Made by a program: the position numbers and the translations under genes
Shown here: one piece after another, positions 16,074 to 25,321 of the stretch
How positions within the stretch are numbered: the first letter of the stretch is position 1
Layout of the letters: each line of letters starts with the position of its first letter
NCBI RefSeq assembly: GCF_027568475.1
Contig: NZ_JANKZG010000005.1
Location: 1 to 64,000, forward strand
Length of the DNA: 64,000 bases
Source of the DNA: Acinetobacter sp. HY1485
GTDB lineage: Bacteria > Pseudomonadota > Gammaproteobacteria > Pseudomonadales > Moraxellaceae
Reading direction: 5' to 3'
Notes under the pieces: model-generated
What the model was told of the DNA's origin: nothing
What the model saw: only the letters and a program-made list of their open reading frames with translations
Databases searched by the model: none

Positions 16074-16763
16074 TTAATTGCACACTGTAATAAATAGCTG
16101 AATCAAAAATGGACCGACTACCACCATTAAGATGCCTGCAATGACCATGGTTAAACTGGCAATAACGCCTTCTTCGCTATGACGTTGATGTGCACGTGCC
16201 GTACCAAAGGCATGTGCACCGTTACCTAGCGCTGCACCATTGGCAATATTCGATTTAATTTTAGTGATGGCTAAAATCAAATCTCCAAAAATCATGCCGA
16301 TAAATCCTGTGATTACCGTAAATAAAGACACCAATGCCGCAGAACCATGTAAATCTTCTGCCAAAATCATGGCAAACGGCGTTGAAATTGAACGTGCCAT
16401 GAGACTGTGTGTAACTTCACTATCAAAATGAAAAAGTTGTGCAAAACCGTAGGCACTCAACACACCCACGCTCATGCCCACAAAAATAGAAACCATTAAT
16501 ACAGTGATATGTTCTTTAATAATGTTTCGATAACGATAAATGGGGACGGCAAATGCCACCGTAGCAGGACCAATTAGTTGGGTTAACCAATGGGTATCTT
16601 GATTATAGGTTTGATACGAAATGCCAAAAATCACCATTAACAAAATGGTAATGGTGGGTACAGTAATAGCAGGTGTTAACCAAATTTTAGGATATTTTTT
16701 ATAAATTTGTTTTGCGCCAATATAAGCTAAAATAGTCCAAACTAAACACAGAAGACTCATCAT
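16074..16763 (-). CDS. lrgB: LrgB-family membrane protein
   Basis: A 229-residue LrgB/CidB protein with about six membrane helices and the family motif around Arg-Ser-Ile-Ser-Thr-Pro-Phe-Ala (about residue 124) and Gly-Thr-Ala-Arg-Ala (about 187). With LrgA/CidA partners it has been linked to holin-like control of murein hydrolases, and in plants and some bacteria to pyruvate or glycolate transport. Its ATG overlaps the lrgA stop (ATGA), so the two are one translational unit. The divergent LysR regulator is the likely controller. Confidence 0.9.
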   Translation of the reverse strand: MMSLLCLVWTILAYIGAKQIYKKYPKIWLTPAITVPTITILLMVIFGISYQTYNQDTHWLTQLIGPATVAFAVPIYRYRNIIKEHITVLMVSIFVGMSVGVLSAYGFAQLFHFDSEVTHSLMARSISTPFAMILAEDLHGSAALVSLFTVITGFIGMIFGDLILAITKIKSNIANGAALGNGAHAFGTARAHQRHSEEGVIASLTMVIAGILMVVVGPFLIQLFITVCN

Positions 16764-17125
16764 ATTGCACCTCGTTTTTTAAAGCGATACATCAGATGAA
16801 TCGTAACACTGGTACTGATCATCACAAGCGCCGTTCCAACACCAATACTAATCAAAAGTTTCCATCCTTCTGTGATAAATAATGCTTTATATTGCATCAC
16901 GGTCATCACAAGCGGTAAAAACAGCAACACTAATTCTTTTAAAACAGCACTTGCACCTTCTTCAACTTGTTCAAGTTTAATCATTTTAAAAAATAGCGCA
17001 CAAAATAAAAGTAAAATACCCCAAATACTGCCAGGCATGGTGCTATGTAATAACATGGCAAGGGCGTTGCCTGATCCCCAAAATATGGCAATGAGTGCAA
17101 TCTGCCAAAGAACTTTTAAAAACAC
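16760..17125 (-). CDS. lrgA: LrgA/CidA holin-like protein
   Basis: A 121-residue protein with four membrane helices and the Pro-Gly-Ser-Ile-Trp-Gly-Ile-Leu-Leu-Leu signature of LrgA/CidA proteins, plus a conserved charged loop (Leu-Glu-Gln-Val-Glu-Glu-Gly-Ala). It would form small membrane oligomers and act with LrgB. It is the first gene of the lrgAB operon and sits 82 bp from the divergent LysR gene. Whether it should be called LrgA or CidA cannot be settled from sequence. Confidence 0.88.
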   Translation of the reverse strand: MFLKVLWQIALIAIFWGSGNALAMLLHSTMPGSIWGILLLFCALFFKMIKLEQVEEGASAVLKELVLLFLPLVMTVMQYKALFITEGWKLLISIGVGTALVMISTSVTIHLMYRFKKRGAI

Positions 17126-17170
17126 GGCGCTAATCTCTTCACTTTCTTTATATTTTTAGTTTAAAGTGCA

Positions 17171-17187
17171 ATAACACCGCAGGTTAT
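17171..17187. promoter_or_regulatory. Candidate LysR-regulator binding site
   Basis: The interrupted palindrome ATAAC-N7-GTTAT sits in the 82-bp gap between lrgA and the divergent LysR gene, the position and form usual for a LysR activator site controlling both genes. Confidence 0.55.
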
Positions 17188-17207
17188 GAATTATCACCAT
17201 CATTATT

Positions 17208-18086
17208 ATGCCAAAACGGAATATTTCGCCTAAATTACTTGAATGCTTTTGTACACTTGTACATACGCAAAGTTTTACTAAAACTGCTGAACTGCTTTGT
17301 ATTACGCAGCCCACGGTCAGTAAGCACTTACAACAACTTGAAAAACAGTTGGGCGTTTCATTATTCATGTCTGATAAAACGCTGACCGAAATTGGTATGC
17401 GGATCTATCAACATGCACAGCAACTTTTACAACAGCAACATAATTTATTTCAAGACATCGAAAATTATCAAAACCTACAAATAGGTACACTCAATATGGG
17501 CGTTCCGCCATTAGGCGCGCAACTACTCACCTCGTCCTTATTTGAGTTTCATCAGCAATGTCCCAATATTCAATTGTCATTTTTAGAGGTAGGTTCTAAA
17601 GGCATTAAACAAGCCCTGATCAATAATGAACTTGATGTGGGAGTTTTGTTAGAACCGATTGAAGATTCATTCCATCGCATTGAATTGTGTGACTATCCAT
17701 TAATGGTGGTGTTACGTCATGATGCAATTTGGGCAAAACGTCCAAGTATTGCCTTACAAGAGCTCTCTGAGCAGTCCTTTTTAATGTTTCAAGAAAACTT
17801 CTCACTCAACGAAGTGATTTTAAACGCCTGCCAACAACAGGGCTTTACGCCACATATTGTATGCCGAAGTAGTCAATGGAATTTACTTGCTGATATGGTC
17901 TATCAACGTATGGGCGTTGCACTGTTACCCAAGTACTATACCGATATGTTAGATCCGCAAAAATTTACCGCCGTTGAATTGGTTGAACCTCAATTACGTT
18001 GGCATTTGGCAATGGCTTGGAAAAAAAATAAAGTACCGTCACCTGCATTACAGCAATGGCTTCAAATTATCGTTAAAAACGCTTAA
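17208..18086 (+). CDS. LysR-type regulator divergent from lrgAB (CidR-like)
   Basis: A 292-residue LysR-type regulator. A winged helix-turn-helix occupies residues 6-65 (Phe-Thr-Lys-Thr-Ala-Glu-Leu-Leu...Gln-Pro-Thr-Val-Ser-Lys-His). A type 2 periplasmic-binding-like effector domain fills the rest, with Asn-Glu-Leu-Asp-Val-Gly-Val-Leu in its first lobe. The closest functional analogy is CidR, which activates cidAB/lrgAB genes, in Bacillus and Staphylococcus in response to acetate. The arrangement and the palindrome in the gap support control of lrgAB. Effector unknown. Confidence 0.87.
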   Translation: MPKRNISPKLLECFCTLVHTQSFTKTAELLCITQPTVSKHLQQLEKQLGVSLFMSDKTLTEIGMRIYQHAQQLLQQQHNLFQDIENYQNLQIGTLNMGVPPLGAQLLTSSLFEFHQQCPNIQLSFLEVGSKGIKQALINNELDVGVLLEPIEDSFHRIELCDYPLMVVLRHDAIWAKRPSIALQELSEQSFLMFQENFSLNEVILNACQQQGFTPHIVCRSSQWNLLADMVYQRMGVALLPKYYTDMLDPQKFTAVELVEPQLRWHLAMAWKKNKVPSPALQQWLQIIVKNA

Positions 18087-18150
18087 TATGCCAAAAATCT
18101 CGGGAAAATACCCCATTTTCAAGACATAAAAACGATAACATATGCCATGT

Positions 18151-18156
18151 TATAAT
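18151..18156 (+). promoter_or_regulatory. -10 element for the SulP gene
   Basis: A perfect TATAAT lies 19 bases before the ATG at 18175; no good -35 is seen. A start site near 18163 would lie inside the longer reading frame that begins at 18142, which favours the 18175 start. Confidence 0.45.
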
Positions 18157-18174
18157 ACGTTTATTTGGAAGATT

Positions 18175-19611
18175 ATGTCGTACCAACAACAATGGTTTGG
18201 CAACATTCGTGCTGACCTGCTTTCAGGCTTAGTGGTGGGTCTTGCGCTTATTCCTGAAGCCATTGCATTTTCAATTATTGCAGGTGTTGACCCAAGTATT
18301 GGCTTATATGCTTCGTTTTCCATGGCGGTGGTGATTGCTTTTGTGGGTGGTCGCCCTGCCATGATCTCGGCAGCCACGGGGGCAATGGCACTGTTAATGG
18401 TGACCTTAGTTAAAGAACATGGACTTCAATACTTATTTGCCACCACCATTTTAACAGGTATTTTGCAAATTATTATTGGGCGTATCCAATTGGCAAAACT
18501 CATGCGGTTTGTGTCTAAATCTGTGGTCATTGGGTTTGTGAATGCCCTTGCCATTCTTATTTTTATGGCGCAACTGCCTGAACTGACAAATATGCCACTC
18601 ATGGTATATATTTTTGTCGCATTGGGTTTAGCCATTATTTATTTATTTCCACGTCTTCCTAAAATTGGACAAATTCTTCCCTCGCCGTTGGTGTGTATTG
18701 TCACCATTACATTGCTTGCTGTTATATTTGGGGTTGATGTGCGCACTGTAGGCGATATGGGACAACTTCCTAACACCTTGCCTGTGTTTTTAATTCCTCA
18801 AATTCCGCTCAATTTGGAAACACTTAGTATTATTGCCCCTTACGCCGTGACAATGGCATTTGTGGGATTACTTGAATCGATGATGACTGCCACCATTATT
18901 GATGATATGACGCAAACCAAAAGTAACAAACACCAAGAATGCGTTGGACAAGGCATTGCTAATATCACCACAGGACTGATGGGCGGTATGGCAGGGTGTG
19001 CTATGATTGGTCAATCCATGATTAATGTCAAATCAGGTGGACGTGGACGCCTATCAACATGTTTTGCAGGTGTGTTTTTACTTATTTTAGTCTTGTTTTT
19101 AAGCGATTGGTTGCGCGTTATTCCAATGGCAGCATTGGTCGCTGTAATGATTATGGTATGTATCAGTACATTTAATTGGAAATCGCTTCAATTTAACCAA
19201 AATTCAACCAGTAGTAATACAGTAATGTTAGCAACGGTGGCAGTTGTCCTTGCAACACACAATTTGGCTTTAGGCGTTTTAACAGGTGTTTTACTTTCGG
19301 CTGTCTTTTTTGTCAATAAACTTGAAAAAATGCTTAGTATTACGTCAACCCTAAAAGATGGTGTTCAAACCTACTTTGTTACGGGGCAAATTTTCTTTAC
19401 TTCATCAAGTCGTTTAACACAAGCATTTGATTACAACGTGAATGCTACAAAAGTCATCATTGATTTAACAGATGCCCATATTTGGGATGTAACATCAGTA
19501 GAAGCCTTGCAAAGTGTGGTAGAGAAATTTAAAGCACAACAGATTGAGTGCTGTTTAATTGGTCTAAATGAAGCTAGCTTAACCTTAATTCGTAAATACG
19601 GGGGCGTTTAA
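18175..19611 (+). CDS. SulP-family anion transporter with STAS domain
   Basis: A 478-residue inner-membrane SLC26/SulP protein. About 12-14 membrane helices include the signature Ala-Leu-Ile-Pro-Glu-Ala-Ile-Ala-Phe near residue 24 and Gly-Leu-Tyr-Ala-Ser-Phe. A short STAS domain at the C-terminus has Leu-Thr-Asp-Ala-His-Ile-Trp-Asp. Family members carry sulfate, bicarbonate, dicarboxylates or other anions; the cargo cannot be named here. ATG 18175 is chosen because GGAAGA precedes it and a -10 box lies upstream, inside the longer frame starting at 18142. No carbonic anhydrase or sulfate gene is adjacent. Confidence 0.87.
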   Translation: MSYQQQWFGNIRADLLSGLVVGLALIPEAIAFSIIAGVDPSIGLYASFSMAVVIAFVGGRPAMISAATGAMALLMVTLVKEHGLQYLFATTILTGILQIIIGRIQLAKLMRFVSKSVVIGFVNALAILIFMAQLPELTNMPLMVYIFVALGLAIIYLFPRLPKIGQILPSPLVCIVTITLLAVIFGVDVRTVGDMGQLPNTLPVFLIPQIPLNLETLSIIAPYAVTMAFVGLLESMMTATIIDDMTQTKSNKHQECVGQGIANITTGLMGGMAGCAMIGQSMINVKSGGRGRLSTCFAGVFLLILVLFLSDWLRVIPMAALVAVMIMVCISTFNWKSLQFNQNSTSSNTVMLATVAVVLATHNLALGVLTGVLLSAVFFVNKLEKMLSITSTLKDGVQTYFVTGQIFFTSSSRLTQAFDYNVNATKVIIDLTDAHIWDVTSVEALQSVVEKFKAQQIECCLIGLNEASLTLIRKYGGV

Positions 19612-19679
19612 TAATTGCCTATGTCCGTTTTTCCGTTACAATAAATTGTTTACTCTCCCTAAATTGAAGGACTTAATTT

Positions 19680-21035
19680 ATGTCGGATCAGAAAGATAAA
19701 TTAAAAAATCTAAAAACATCTTCTATTGATCGACGTTTATCTATCGCAAAAGCATCTTTTCTTGCAGGTACGCGTTGGGCAACTTCAAACGCAACATCTT
19801 TGTTTTCAAGTGAAGAAGAAAAAGAACGAAAACGCAAGAAAGTGCTGATGGAACAGGCGAACTACTTAGTTTCTGAAATTGGCAAACTCAAGGGCTCTAT
19901 TGTCAAAATAGGGCAAATGATGGCACTGTATGGAGAGCATTTTCTTCCACAAGAAGTGACGAATGCCCTTAATACCTTAAACAACCAAACGGTTGCTTTA
20001 GAATGGGATGCGATTTTACCGCATCTTAAACAACAGCTTGGGACACGTCTTGATGATTTAGACGTGGATCCAGAACCCATTGGAACAGCTTCGTTGGCAC
20101 AAGTCCATCGTGCTACACAAAAATCTGATGGACGCCAATTGGTACTTAAAATTCAGTACCCAGGGGTAGCCTCTGCCATTGATTCAGATATGAGCTTATT
20201 TAAGAATATGCTTAAACTCACACACCTTGCCCCGCAAACGCGTGAATTTGACCAATGGTTTGATGAAGTGCGTGAAATGATGCACCGTGAAGTAGATTAT
20301 GCTTTAGAAGCGCAAACTACTCGCCGTTTTGCAGACTATCTTAAGGGTGATGCCCGTTATGTGGTGCCTGAAATTATAGAAGGTTATTGTACAGACCTTG
20401 TACTTTGTATGACCTATGAGCAAGGTATTCCTGTTAATAGCCCCGCTGTACAACAATTGAGTCAAGAACGCCGTAATAAAATTGGTGAAGCTTCACTTGA
20501 AATCGCCGTACGTGAGTTGTTTGAATGGGGTGAAATGCAAACAGACCCTAATTTTGGCAATTATTTGGTACGTTTAAACGAAACCCAAGACCAAATTGTA
20601 CTCCTCGATTTTGGTGCAATCCGTCAGTTTGATCAAAACTTACTACGTGTGGCACATAATCTTATTCAAGCAGGTTTCCATCACAATTTAGACGAAATGG
20701 TCAATGCAATGCAGGGTTATCCATTTTTTGAGCAAATTCCTGTGAGTATAAAACCCGATATGGCACGTGTCTTTTTAGTGGCAACAGAACCATTTAGTAC
20801 GGGCGAAAGTGCGCCGTATGGTGTAGTGGATGAACAGGGACTTTATCACTGGAAAAAGAGCCAACTGCACCAACGTGTAATACAGCGTGCAAGTAAATCT
20901 ATGGCATCACGTTATTTTAGTGTTCCACCTAAAGAATTTATGTTTATTAGCCGTAAATTTATTGGTGCATATACTTTTATGACGGTGATTGATGCACAGA
21001 CCAATTTACATCAAGCAATTCAGCGCTATATTTGA
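19680..21035 (+). CDS. ABC1/UbiB-family atypical kinase
   Basis: A 451-residue protein of the ABC1 (ADCK/UbiB) kinase-like family. Lys-Ile-Gly-Gln at 76-79 is the family KxGQ motif; Gly-Thr-Ala-Ser-Leu-Ala-Gln-Val-His (135-143) is the alanine-rich nucleotide loop. Asp-Pro-Asn-Phe-Gly-Asn and Leu-Leu-Asp-Phe-Gly-Ala give the catalytic and metal motifs. UbiB members support ubiquinone synthesis, but this gene stands apart from ubi genes and lacks the C-terminal membrane helices of UbiB, so it is more likely a second ABC1 protein of unknown target. Confidence 0.87.
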   Translation: MSDQKDKLKNLKTSSIDRRLSIAKASFLAGTRWATSNATSLFSSEEEKERKRKKVLMEQANYLVSEIGKLKGSIVKIGQMMALYGEHFLPQEVTNALNTLNNQTVALEWDAILPHLKQQLGTRLDDLDVDPEPIGTASLAQVHRATQKSDGRQLVLKIQYPGVASAIDSDMSLFKNMLKLTHLAPQTREFDQWFDEVREMMHREVDYALEAQTTRRFADYLKGDARYVVPEIIEGYCTDLVLCMTYEQGIPVNSPAVQQLSQERRNKIGEASLEIAVRELFEWGEMQTDPNFGNYLVRLNETQDQIVLLDFGAIRQFDQNLLRVAHNLIQAGFHHNLDEMVNAMQGYPFFEQIPVSIKPDMARVFLVATEPFSTGESAPYGVVDEQGLYHWKKSQLHQRVIQRASKSMASRYFSVPPKEFMFISRKFIGAYTFMTVIDAQTNLHQAIQRYI

Positions 21036-21039
21036 TTAA

Positions 21040-21088
21040 AAATAGGCTATTTAACAACATATAAGACTAAAGTCTAAATAGCCTATTT
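21040..21088. terminator. Large inverted repeat after the ABC1 kinase gene
   Basis: A perfect 14-bp stem (AAATAGGCTATTTA / TAAATAGCCTATTT) encloses a 21-base loop that itself holds the small stem AGACT/AGTCT. It starts 5 bases after the stop. No long U tract follows, so it may act as a weak terminator or as a 3'-end stabiliser. Confidence 0.55.
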
Positions 21089-21225
21089 CGTTTACATAAC
21101 AAGCAAAAATTTTCAAAAACTAGTTATATTAAATCTAAATAATTGAATTATAAGTTTTTTATCTTATTTTTATATTTTTTATCATATTTAAAACTAAAAT
21201 GAAGACATTTCGACTTAAAATCCAT

Positions 21226-21268
21226 TTTTAAAGTAGAATTTTAGAATTAGATTTTAAAGCAGAATTTT
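21226..21268 (+). repeat. 17-bp direct repeat before dctA, covering its ribosome site
   Basis: TTTTAAAGYAGAATTTT occurs at 21226-21242 and 21252-21268 (16 of 17 identical), 26 bp apart. The second copy ends two bases before the ATG at 21271 and contains the only ribosome-site-like purines (AAAGCAGAA). It may bind a regulator of dctA transcription or translation. Confidence 0.5.
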
Positions 21269-21270
21269 TT

Positions 21271-22554
21271 ATGGCTCTTGTGCATTCATCTCCTCCGCCC
21301 AAAAAACAAAAGTTTTACCAAATTTTATATGTGCAAGTTATTTTTGCGATTACGCTTGGTATTTTACTTGGACATTTTTTTCCTACAGTAGGTGAAAGCT
21401 TTAAACCACTTGGCGATGCTTTTATTAATATTGTAAAAATGATTATTGCACCTGTTATTTTTCTAACGGTTGTAACAGGTATTGCAGGTATGAACAATAT
21501 TGGTAGCGTGGGACGTGTTACAGGTAAAGCCATGCTTTACTTTGTCACGTTCTCCACACTTGCATTGTTTGTTGGGATGATTGTTGCCAATGTGATTCAA
21601 CCGGGGCATGGACTCAATATTGACCCTGCTTCACTGCAAGGTGATAAAGTTGCAGAATATGTAGAAAAAGCGCATGACTCAACTCTCGTTGGCTTTTTAA
21701 TGGGAATTATTCCAAAAACACTGATTAGTCCATTAGTTGGTGGGGATATTCTACAAGTTCTTGTGGTTGCGGTTTTGTTTGGTATTGCACTTGCATCTAC
21801 AAGTAAGCAATCACAGCCTATCATTGATTTTTTAAATACATTAACTGTGCCTATTTTTAAACTTGTGGGTATGTTGATGAAACTTGCACCTATTGGGGCA
21901 TTTGGTGCAATGGCTTTTACCATTGGTAAATATGGTGTGGGTTCCATTGGAAATCTAGCATTACTGATTGCCACTTTTTATATTACTGCCATTTTATTTA
22001 TCCTTGTTGTCTTAGGTGCAGTTGCAAAATATAACGGTTTTTCAATCATAAATTTAATTCGTTATATTAAAGATGAATTATGGCTTGTCTTAGGTACAAG
22101 TTCGTCTGAAGCTGCATTACCTAATTTAATGAGAAAAATGGAAAATGCAGGGTGTGAAAAGTCCGTGGTTGGTTTAGTTATTCCAACTGGCTATTCATTT
22201 AATTTAGATGGCACTAATATTTATATGACGATGGCAGCTTTATTTATTGCACAAGCATGTAATATTGATTTAACAATCACACAACAGCTTACGCTTTTAT
22301 TAGTGGCAATGATCAGCTCTAAAGGTGCAGCAGGTGTGACGGGTGCAGGTTTTATTACACTTGCAGCAACACTCTCTGTTGTTCCGGATGTTCCTGTTGC
22401 AGGAATGGCACTGATTTTGGGGATTGACCGTTTTATGTCTGAATGTCGTGCTTTAACTAATATTATTGGTAATGCATGTGCAACGATTGTTGTGGCACGT
22501 TGGGACGGTGCATTAGACAAAGAACAATGTGATAAAGCTTTAAAACAACATTAA
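21271..22554 (+). CDS. dctA: C4-dicarboxylate:cation symporter DctA
   Basis: A 427-residue member of the DAACS (glutamate/dicarboxylate) symporter family, which imports succinate, fumarate and malate with protons or sodium. It has eight membrane helices and two re-entrant loops. The Ser-Ser-Ser-Glu-Ala loop, Asn-Leu-Asp-Gly-Thr (unwound helix 7) and the Arg-Ala-Leu-Thr-Asn-Ile-Ile-Gly-Asn motif in helix 8 with the substrate Arg are all visible and favour DctA over GltP. Transcription is probably regulated by carbon source; an unusual repeat covers its start region. A strong terminator follows. fumC lies close by but on the other strand. Confidence 0.88.
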   Translation: MALVHSSPPPKKQKFYQILYVQVIFAITLGILLGHFFPTVGESFKPLGDAFINIVKMIIAPVIFLTVVTGIAGMNNIGSVGRVTGKAMLYFVTFSTLALFVGMIVANVIQPGHGLNIDPASLQGDKVAEYVEKAHDSTLVGFLMGIIPKTLISPLVGGDILQVLVVAVLFGIALASTSKQSQPIIDFLNTLTVPIFKLVGMLMKLAPIGAFGAMAFTIGKYGVGSIGNLALLIATFYITAILFILVVLGAVAKYNGFSIINLIRYIKDELWLVLGTSSSEAALPNLMRKMENAGCEKSVVGLVIPTGYSFNLDGTNIYMTMAALFIAQACNIDLTITQQLTLLLVAMISSKGAAGVTGAGFITLAATLSVVPDVPVAGMALILGIDRFMSECRALTNIIGNACATIVVARWDGALDKEQCDKALKQH

Positions 22555-22555
22555 T

Positions 22556-22582
22556 AAAAAACCGCCTGATGGCGGTTTTTTT
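22556..22582. terminator. Rho-independent terminator after dctA
   Basis: Stem AAAACCGCC / GGCGGTTTT with a TGAT loop and T8 tail, flanked by A5. It can serve dctA and also the convergent minus-strand gene that ends at 22582. Confidence 0.92.
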
Positions 22583-23058
22583 TATCCTTGTAAAATTTTG
22601 CTTGAAACCAATGGTTTCCAAATTTGGCGAAGCGTTGGTAAATAAAAAGACTCACCCACTTCTACAAGTTCAGCATCAATAAGTGCATGGAGTTCATGTA
22701 AAAATAAATAATCATGTTCCATGGCACTTAAATTTTTATCAAAACTTTGACGTTTTTTTTGCGCCGTTTTTACTAACTGATCTGCATAAGCACGTTCTTT
22801 AAATTTAGATAATGCAGTAAGGCGTAACTCAACGATGCCCCATCCGCTTAAAAATGCTTTAAATACATTAAAGTCATGTGTAGTTGATTCCCATGACATT
22901 TCCTCTAAGTTATTATCCTCAGGTAGTACAGGAAGTAATAACTCCATCACACTTGGAAAAATTTTCTTAAAATTTAAAATAAATTTAACCGGATGATCTC
23001 CTGGATAATCGTTAAATTGAACGTGTTGTTGCGTATCTGTTAAATAAATATTAAGCAT
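22582..23058 (-). CDS. Conserved hypothetical protein, 158 residues
   Basis: I do not recognise a named family. The product is soluble, with no signal or membrane helix. The first half is acidic and aromatic (Pro-Gly-Asp-His-Pro-Val-Lys-Phe; Glu-Glu-Met-Ser-Trp-Glu-Ser), and the second half is helical with a Lys/Arg-rich patch (Ala-Gln-Lys-Lys-Arg-Gln-Ser). ATG 23058 is used; the frame opens at a TTG six bases earlier. It follows fumC on the same strand with a 46-bp gap and may be cotranscribed with it. Confidence 0.7.
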   Translation of the reverse strand: MLNIYLTDTQQHVQFNDYPGDHPVKFILNFKKIFPSVMELLLPVLPEDNNLEEMSWESTTHDFNVFKAFLSGWGIVELRLTALSKFKERAYADQLVKTAQKKRQSFDKNLSAMEHDYLFLHELHALIDAELVEVGESFYLPTLRQIWKPLVSSKILQG

Positions 23059-23104
23059 GTACAAATAAAATCAATAAATTTGATGCATTGTAAGACACAA
23101 TGAT

Positions 23105-24499
23105 TTATTTTGCATTAGGTGCAACCATGTTTTCAGGTTTTACAACTTCATCAAACTCTTCATTGGTTACAAGTCCAAGTGTAACAGCGACCTCTTTTAG
23201 CGTTTTTCCTTCTTTATAGGCTGTTTTTGCAACTTTAGCGGCATTTTCATAACCAATCACAGGATTTAATGCCGTAACCAACATTAATGAATTTTGTAAA
23301 AAATATTCGATTTTTTCACGATTAGGTTCAATACCAACAGCACAATGATCATTAAAACTATTACACGCATCGCCTAATAATTGAATAGATTGTAAAAGAT
23401 TATAGGCAATTACAGGCATATAAACATTAAGTTCAAAATTACCCGATGCACCTGCAAAATTAATAGTGGTATCATTACCAAATACCTGTGCAACCACCAT
23501 TGTCATTGCTTCACTTTGTGTTGGATTCACCTTGCCAGGCATAATGCTAGAACCTGGTTCATTTTCTGGAATACGAAGTTCACCCAAACCACATCGTGGA
23601 CCACTTGCAAGCCAGCGTACATCATTCGCAATTTTATTTAGACTTGTAGCAAGCGTCTTTAATGCGCCAGATGCAAAAACTGCTGCATCACGTCCTGCAA
23701 GCGCTTCAAATTTATTGGGTGCTGTTATAAAAGGTAAATTAGTTTGCTTAGCAATTTGTTGAGCAGCTTGTTCAGCATAATTTGGATGTGCATTAAGTCC
23801 TGTCCCTACTGCTGTACCACCAAGTGGTAATTCATATAAACCATCTAAAGCATAGTCTAAACGTTTAAGCGCATGGTCAAGTTGGCTTACATAGCCACTA
23901 AATTCTTGTCCTAAAGTGAGTGGTGTTGCATCTTGGAGATGAGTACGACCAATTTTCACAATATTTTTAAATTTTTCGGACTTTTCTGCAAGCGTATTAC
24001 GTAATCGTGTTACAGCAGGAATAAGTAACCGAGTTATTTGCAAACTGGCTGCAACATGAATCGCTGTTGGAAATGAATCATTGGTGGATTGTGCACGATT
24101 TACATGATCATTTGGATGTACAGGATATTGTGAACCTAGTGCCTGCCCCTGTTTTTGATTGGCAATATTTGCAATAACTTCATTACAATTCATATTACTT
24201 TGAGTACCAGAACCTGTTTGCCAAATAACCAAAGGAAATTCACTATCCCATTTTCCCTTAATAACTTCTTGAGCAGCATCCACAATCGCATTGGTAATAT
24301 CTTCAGAAATTTGATTGAGTTGATAGTTTGTTATGGCGGCTGATTTTTTCACAATTCCCATTGCTTCAATAAGTGCACGGGGTAAATGCTCGCTACCAAT
24401 TTTAAAATTTTGTAAACTACGTTGTGTTTGAGCACCCCACATTGCATTTGATGGTACGGCAACATCGCCCATAGTATCGTGTTCTATACGTGTTTTCAT
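23105..24499 (-). CDS. fumC: Class II fumarate hydratase FumC
   Basis: A 464-residue iron-free fumarase (fumarate + water to L-malate) of the aspartase/fumarase family. Residues match FumC throughout: Gly-Ser-Gly-Thr-Gln-Ser-Asn-Met-Asn near 101, Gly-Arg-Thr-His-Leu-Gln-Asp-Ala-Thr near 185, and the family signature [10 protein letters not shown] near 317. FumC replaces iron-sulfur fumarases when iron is short or superoxide is high. The Fur-like box in the gap upstream fits iron control, as known for fumC genes of pseudomonads. The divergent neighbour is the tus operon. Confidence 0.95.
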   Translation of the reverse strand: MKTRIEHDTMGDVAVPSNAMWGAQTQRSLQNFKIGSEHLPRALIEAMGIVKKSAAITNYQLNQISEDITNAIVDAAQEVIKGKWDSEFPLVIWQTGSGTQSNMNCNEVIANIANQKQGQALGSQYPVHPNDHVNRAQSTNDSFPTAIHVAASLQITRLLIPAVTRLRNTLAEKSEKFKNIVKIGRTHLQDATPLTLGQEFSGYVSQLDHALKRLDYALDGLYELPLGGTAVGTGLNAHPNYAEQAAQQIAKQTNLPFITAPNKFEALAGRDAAVFASGALKTLATSLNKIANDVRWLASGPRCGLGELRIPENEPGSSIMPGKVNPTQSEAMTMVVAQVFGNDTTINFAGASGNFELNVYMPVIAYNLLQSIQLLGDACNSFNDHCAVGIEPNREKIEYFLQNSLMLVTALNPVIGYENAAKVAKTAYKEGKTLKEVAVTLGLVTNEEFDEVVKPENMVAPNAK

Positions 24500-24555
24500 A
24501 TTTGTCTCGCTGTATTTTTAGTTTATATTACTATGAATATTTTGAGACTTTAATT

Positions 24556-24574
24556 GATAATTGTTATCATTATT
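24556..24574. promoter_or_regulatory. Fur-like box between fumC and tusD
   Basis: GATAATTGTTATCATTATT matches the 19-bp Fur consensus (GATAATGATAATCATTATC) at 15 positions. It lies 57 bp upstream of the fumC ATG and 16 bp before tusD, so it could govern either direction. Control of fumC by iron is the more familiar case. Confidence 0.65.
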
Positions 24575-24589
24575 ATAGGTGGTTAGTAT

Positions 24590-24958
24590 ATGAGTACGCT
24601 TTTATTAATTACAGCATCCCCTTTATCTGTTGTTGCATGGCATGCTTTAGAAACAGCACAAGCATTAAAACAAAAACAAGCGCCGTTTCAAGTATTTTTT
24701 TATCAAGATGCTGTTTATGTTGCTAATCAGCTTAATTGGGTACCCGATGATCAGAAAAATTTAACTCAAGAATGGCAAAAATTAGGCGTTCGTTTACCTG
24801 TTTGTGTAAGTGCTGCACTTAATCGTGGTATTACAGATCAAGAAAATTCAAAACGTCATCAATTAAGTCAGTATAATTTAGCAAAAGGGTTTGAGCTTGT
24901 TGGACTTGGTCAACTTGCTGATGCCGTGGAAACAGCAGAACGTGTAATTCAATTTTAA
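24590..24958 (+). CDS. tusD: TusD sulfur-relay protein
   Basis: A 122-residue DsrE-family protein. In TusBCD it takes persulfide sulfur from TusA and passes it to TusE, on the way to 2-thiouridine at tRNA position 34. The conserved cysteine is Cys72 in Leu-Pro-Val-Cys-Val-Ser-Ala-Ala-Leu-Asn-Arg-Gly. It heads the run tusD-tusC-tusB-tusE. A GGTGG ribosome site lies 10 bases before the ATG. Confidence 0.9.
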   Translation: MSTLLLITASPLSVVAWHALETAQALKQKQAPFQVFFYQDAVYVANQLNWVPDDQKNLTQEWQKLGVRLPVCVSAALNRGITDQENSKRHQLSQYNLAKGFELVGLGQLADAVETAERVIQF

Positions 24959-24969
24959 TTAGGTTTTTT

Positions 24970-25320
24970 GTGAAAAATATTCTTGTTATTTTAAATCATG
25001 CCAATGTAACTCAATTACAAACGGTAGAAGCAGTATCTGCCACAATGGTTTTGGCAACGTTTGGTTCTAACGTAAAAGTGTTATTACAAGATCAAGCTTT
25101 AACGCTACTTCAAAATAATATGATATTTGATACTCAAAAAAATGCTTTTAAACTTGCTTCTAATCTCGTTGATGGGTTTGAATTTTATGATATAGAAACA
25201 CTTTATATTTTAAATAAAGATGTGAATCATCCATATGTTTTAGCAACCTCGCATCATTTAGATGTTATACAACTTAATCCTGAATTTTTACAGCAATTTG
25301 ATCATATCTTATATTGGTAA
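24970..25320 (+). CDS. tusC: TusC sulfur-relay protein
   Basis: A 116-residue DsrE/DsrF-like protein starting with GTG, 11 bp after tusD. The small alpha/beta fold and position identify it as TusC, a structural subunit of the TusBCD hexamer. No cysteine is present at all, as expected for a non-catalytic subunit. The tusB ATG begins one base after its stop. Confidence 0.82.
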   Translation: MKNILVILNHANVTQLQTVEAVSATMVLATFGSNVKVLLQDQALTLLQNNMIFDTQKNAFKLASNLVDGFEFYDIETLYILNKDVNHPYVLATSHHLDVIQLNPEFLQQFDHILYW

Positions 25321-25321
25321 T

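Noticed and set aside
21597..22520. Long minus-strand frames opposite dctA
   Set aside because: They are shadows of a gene with intact membrane-protein motifs; composition mirrors codon complement.
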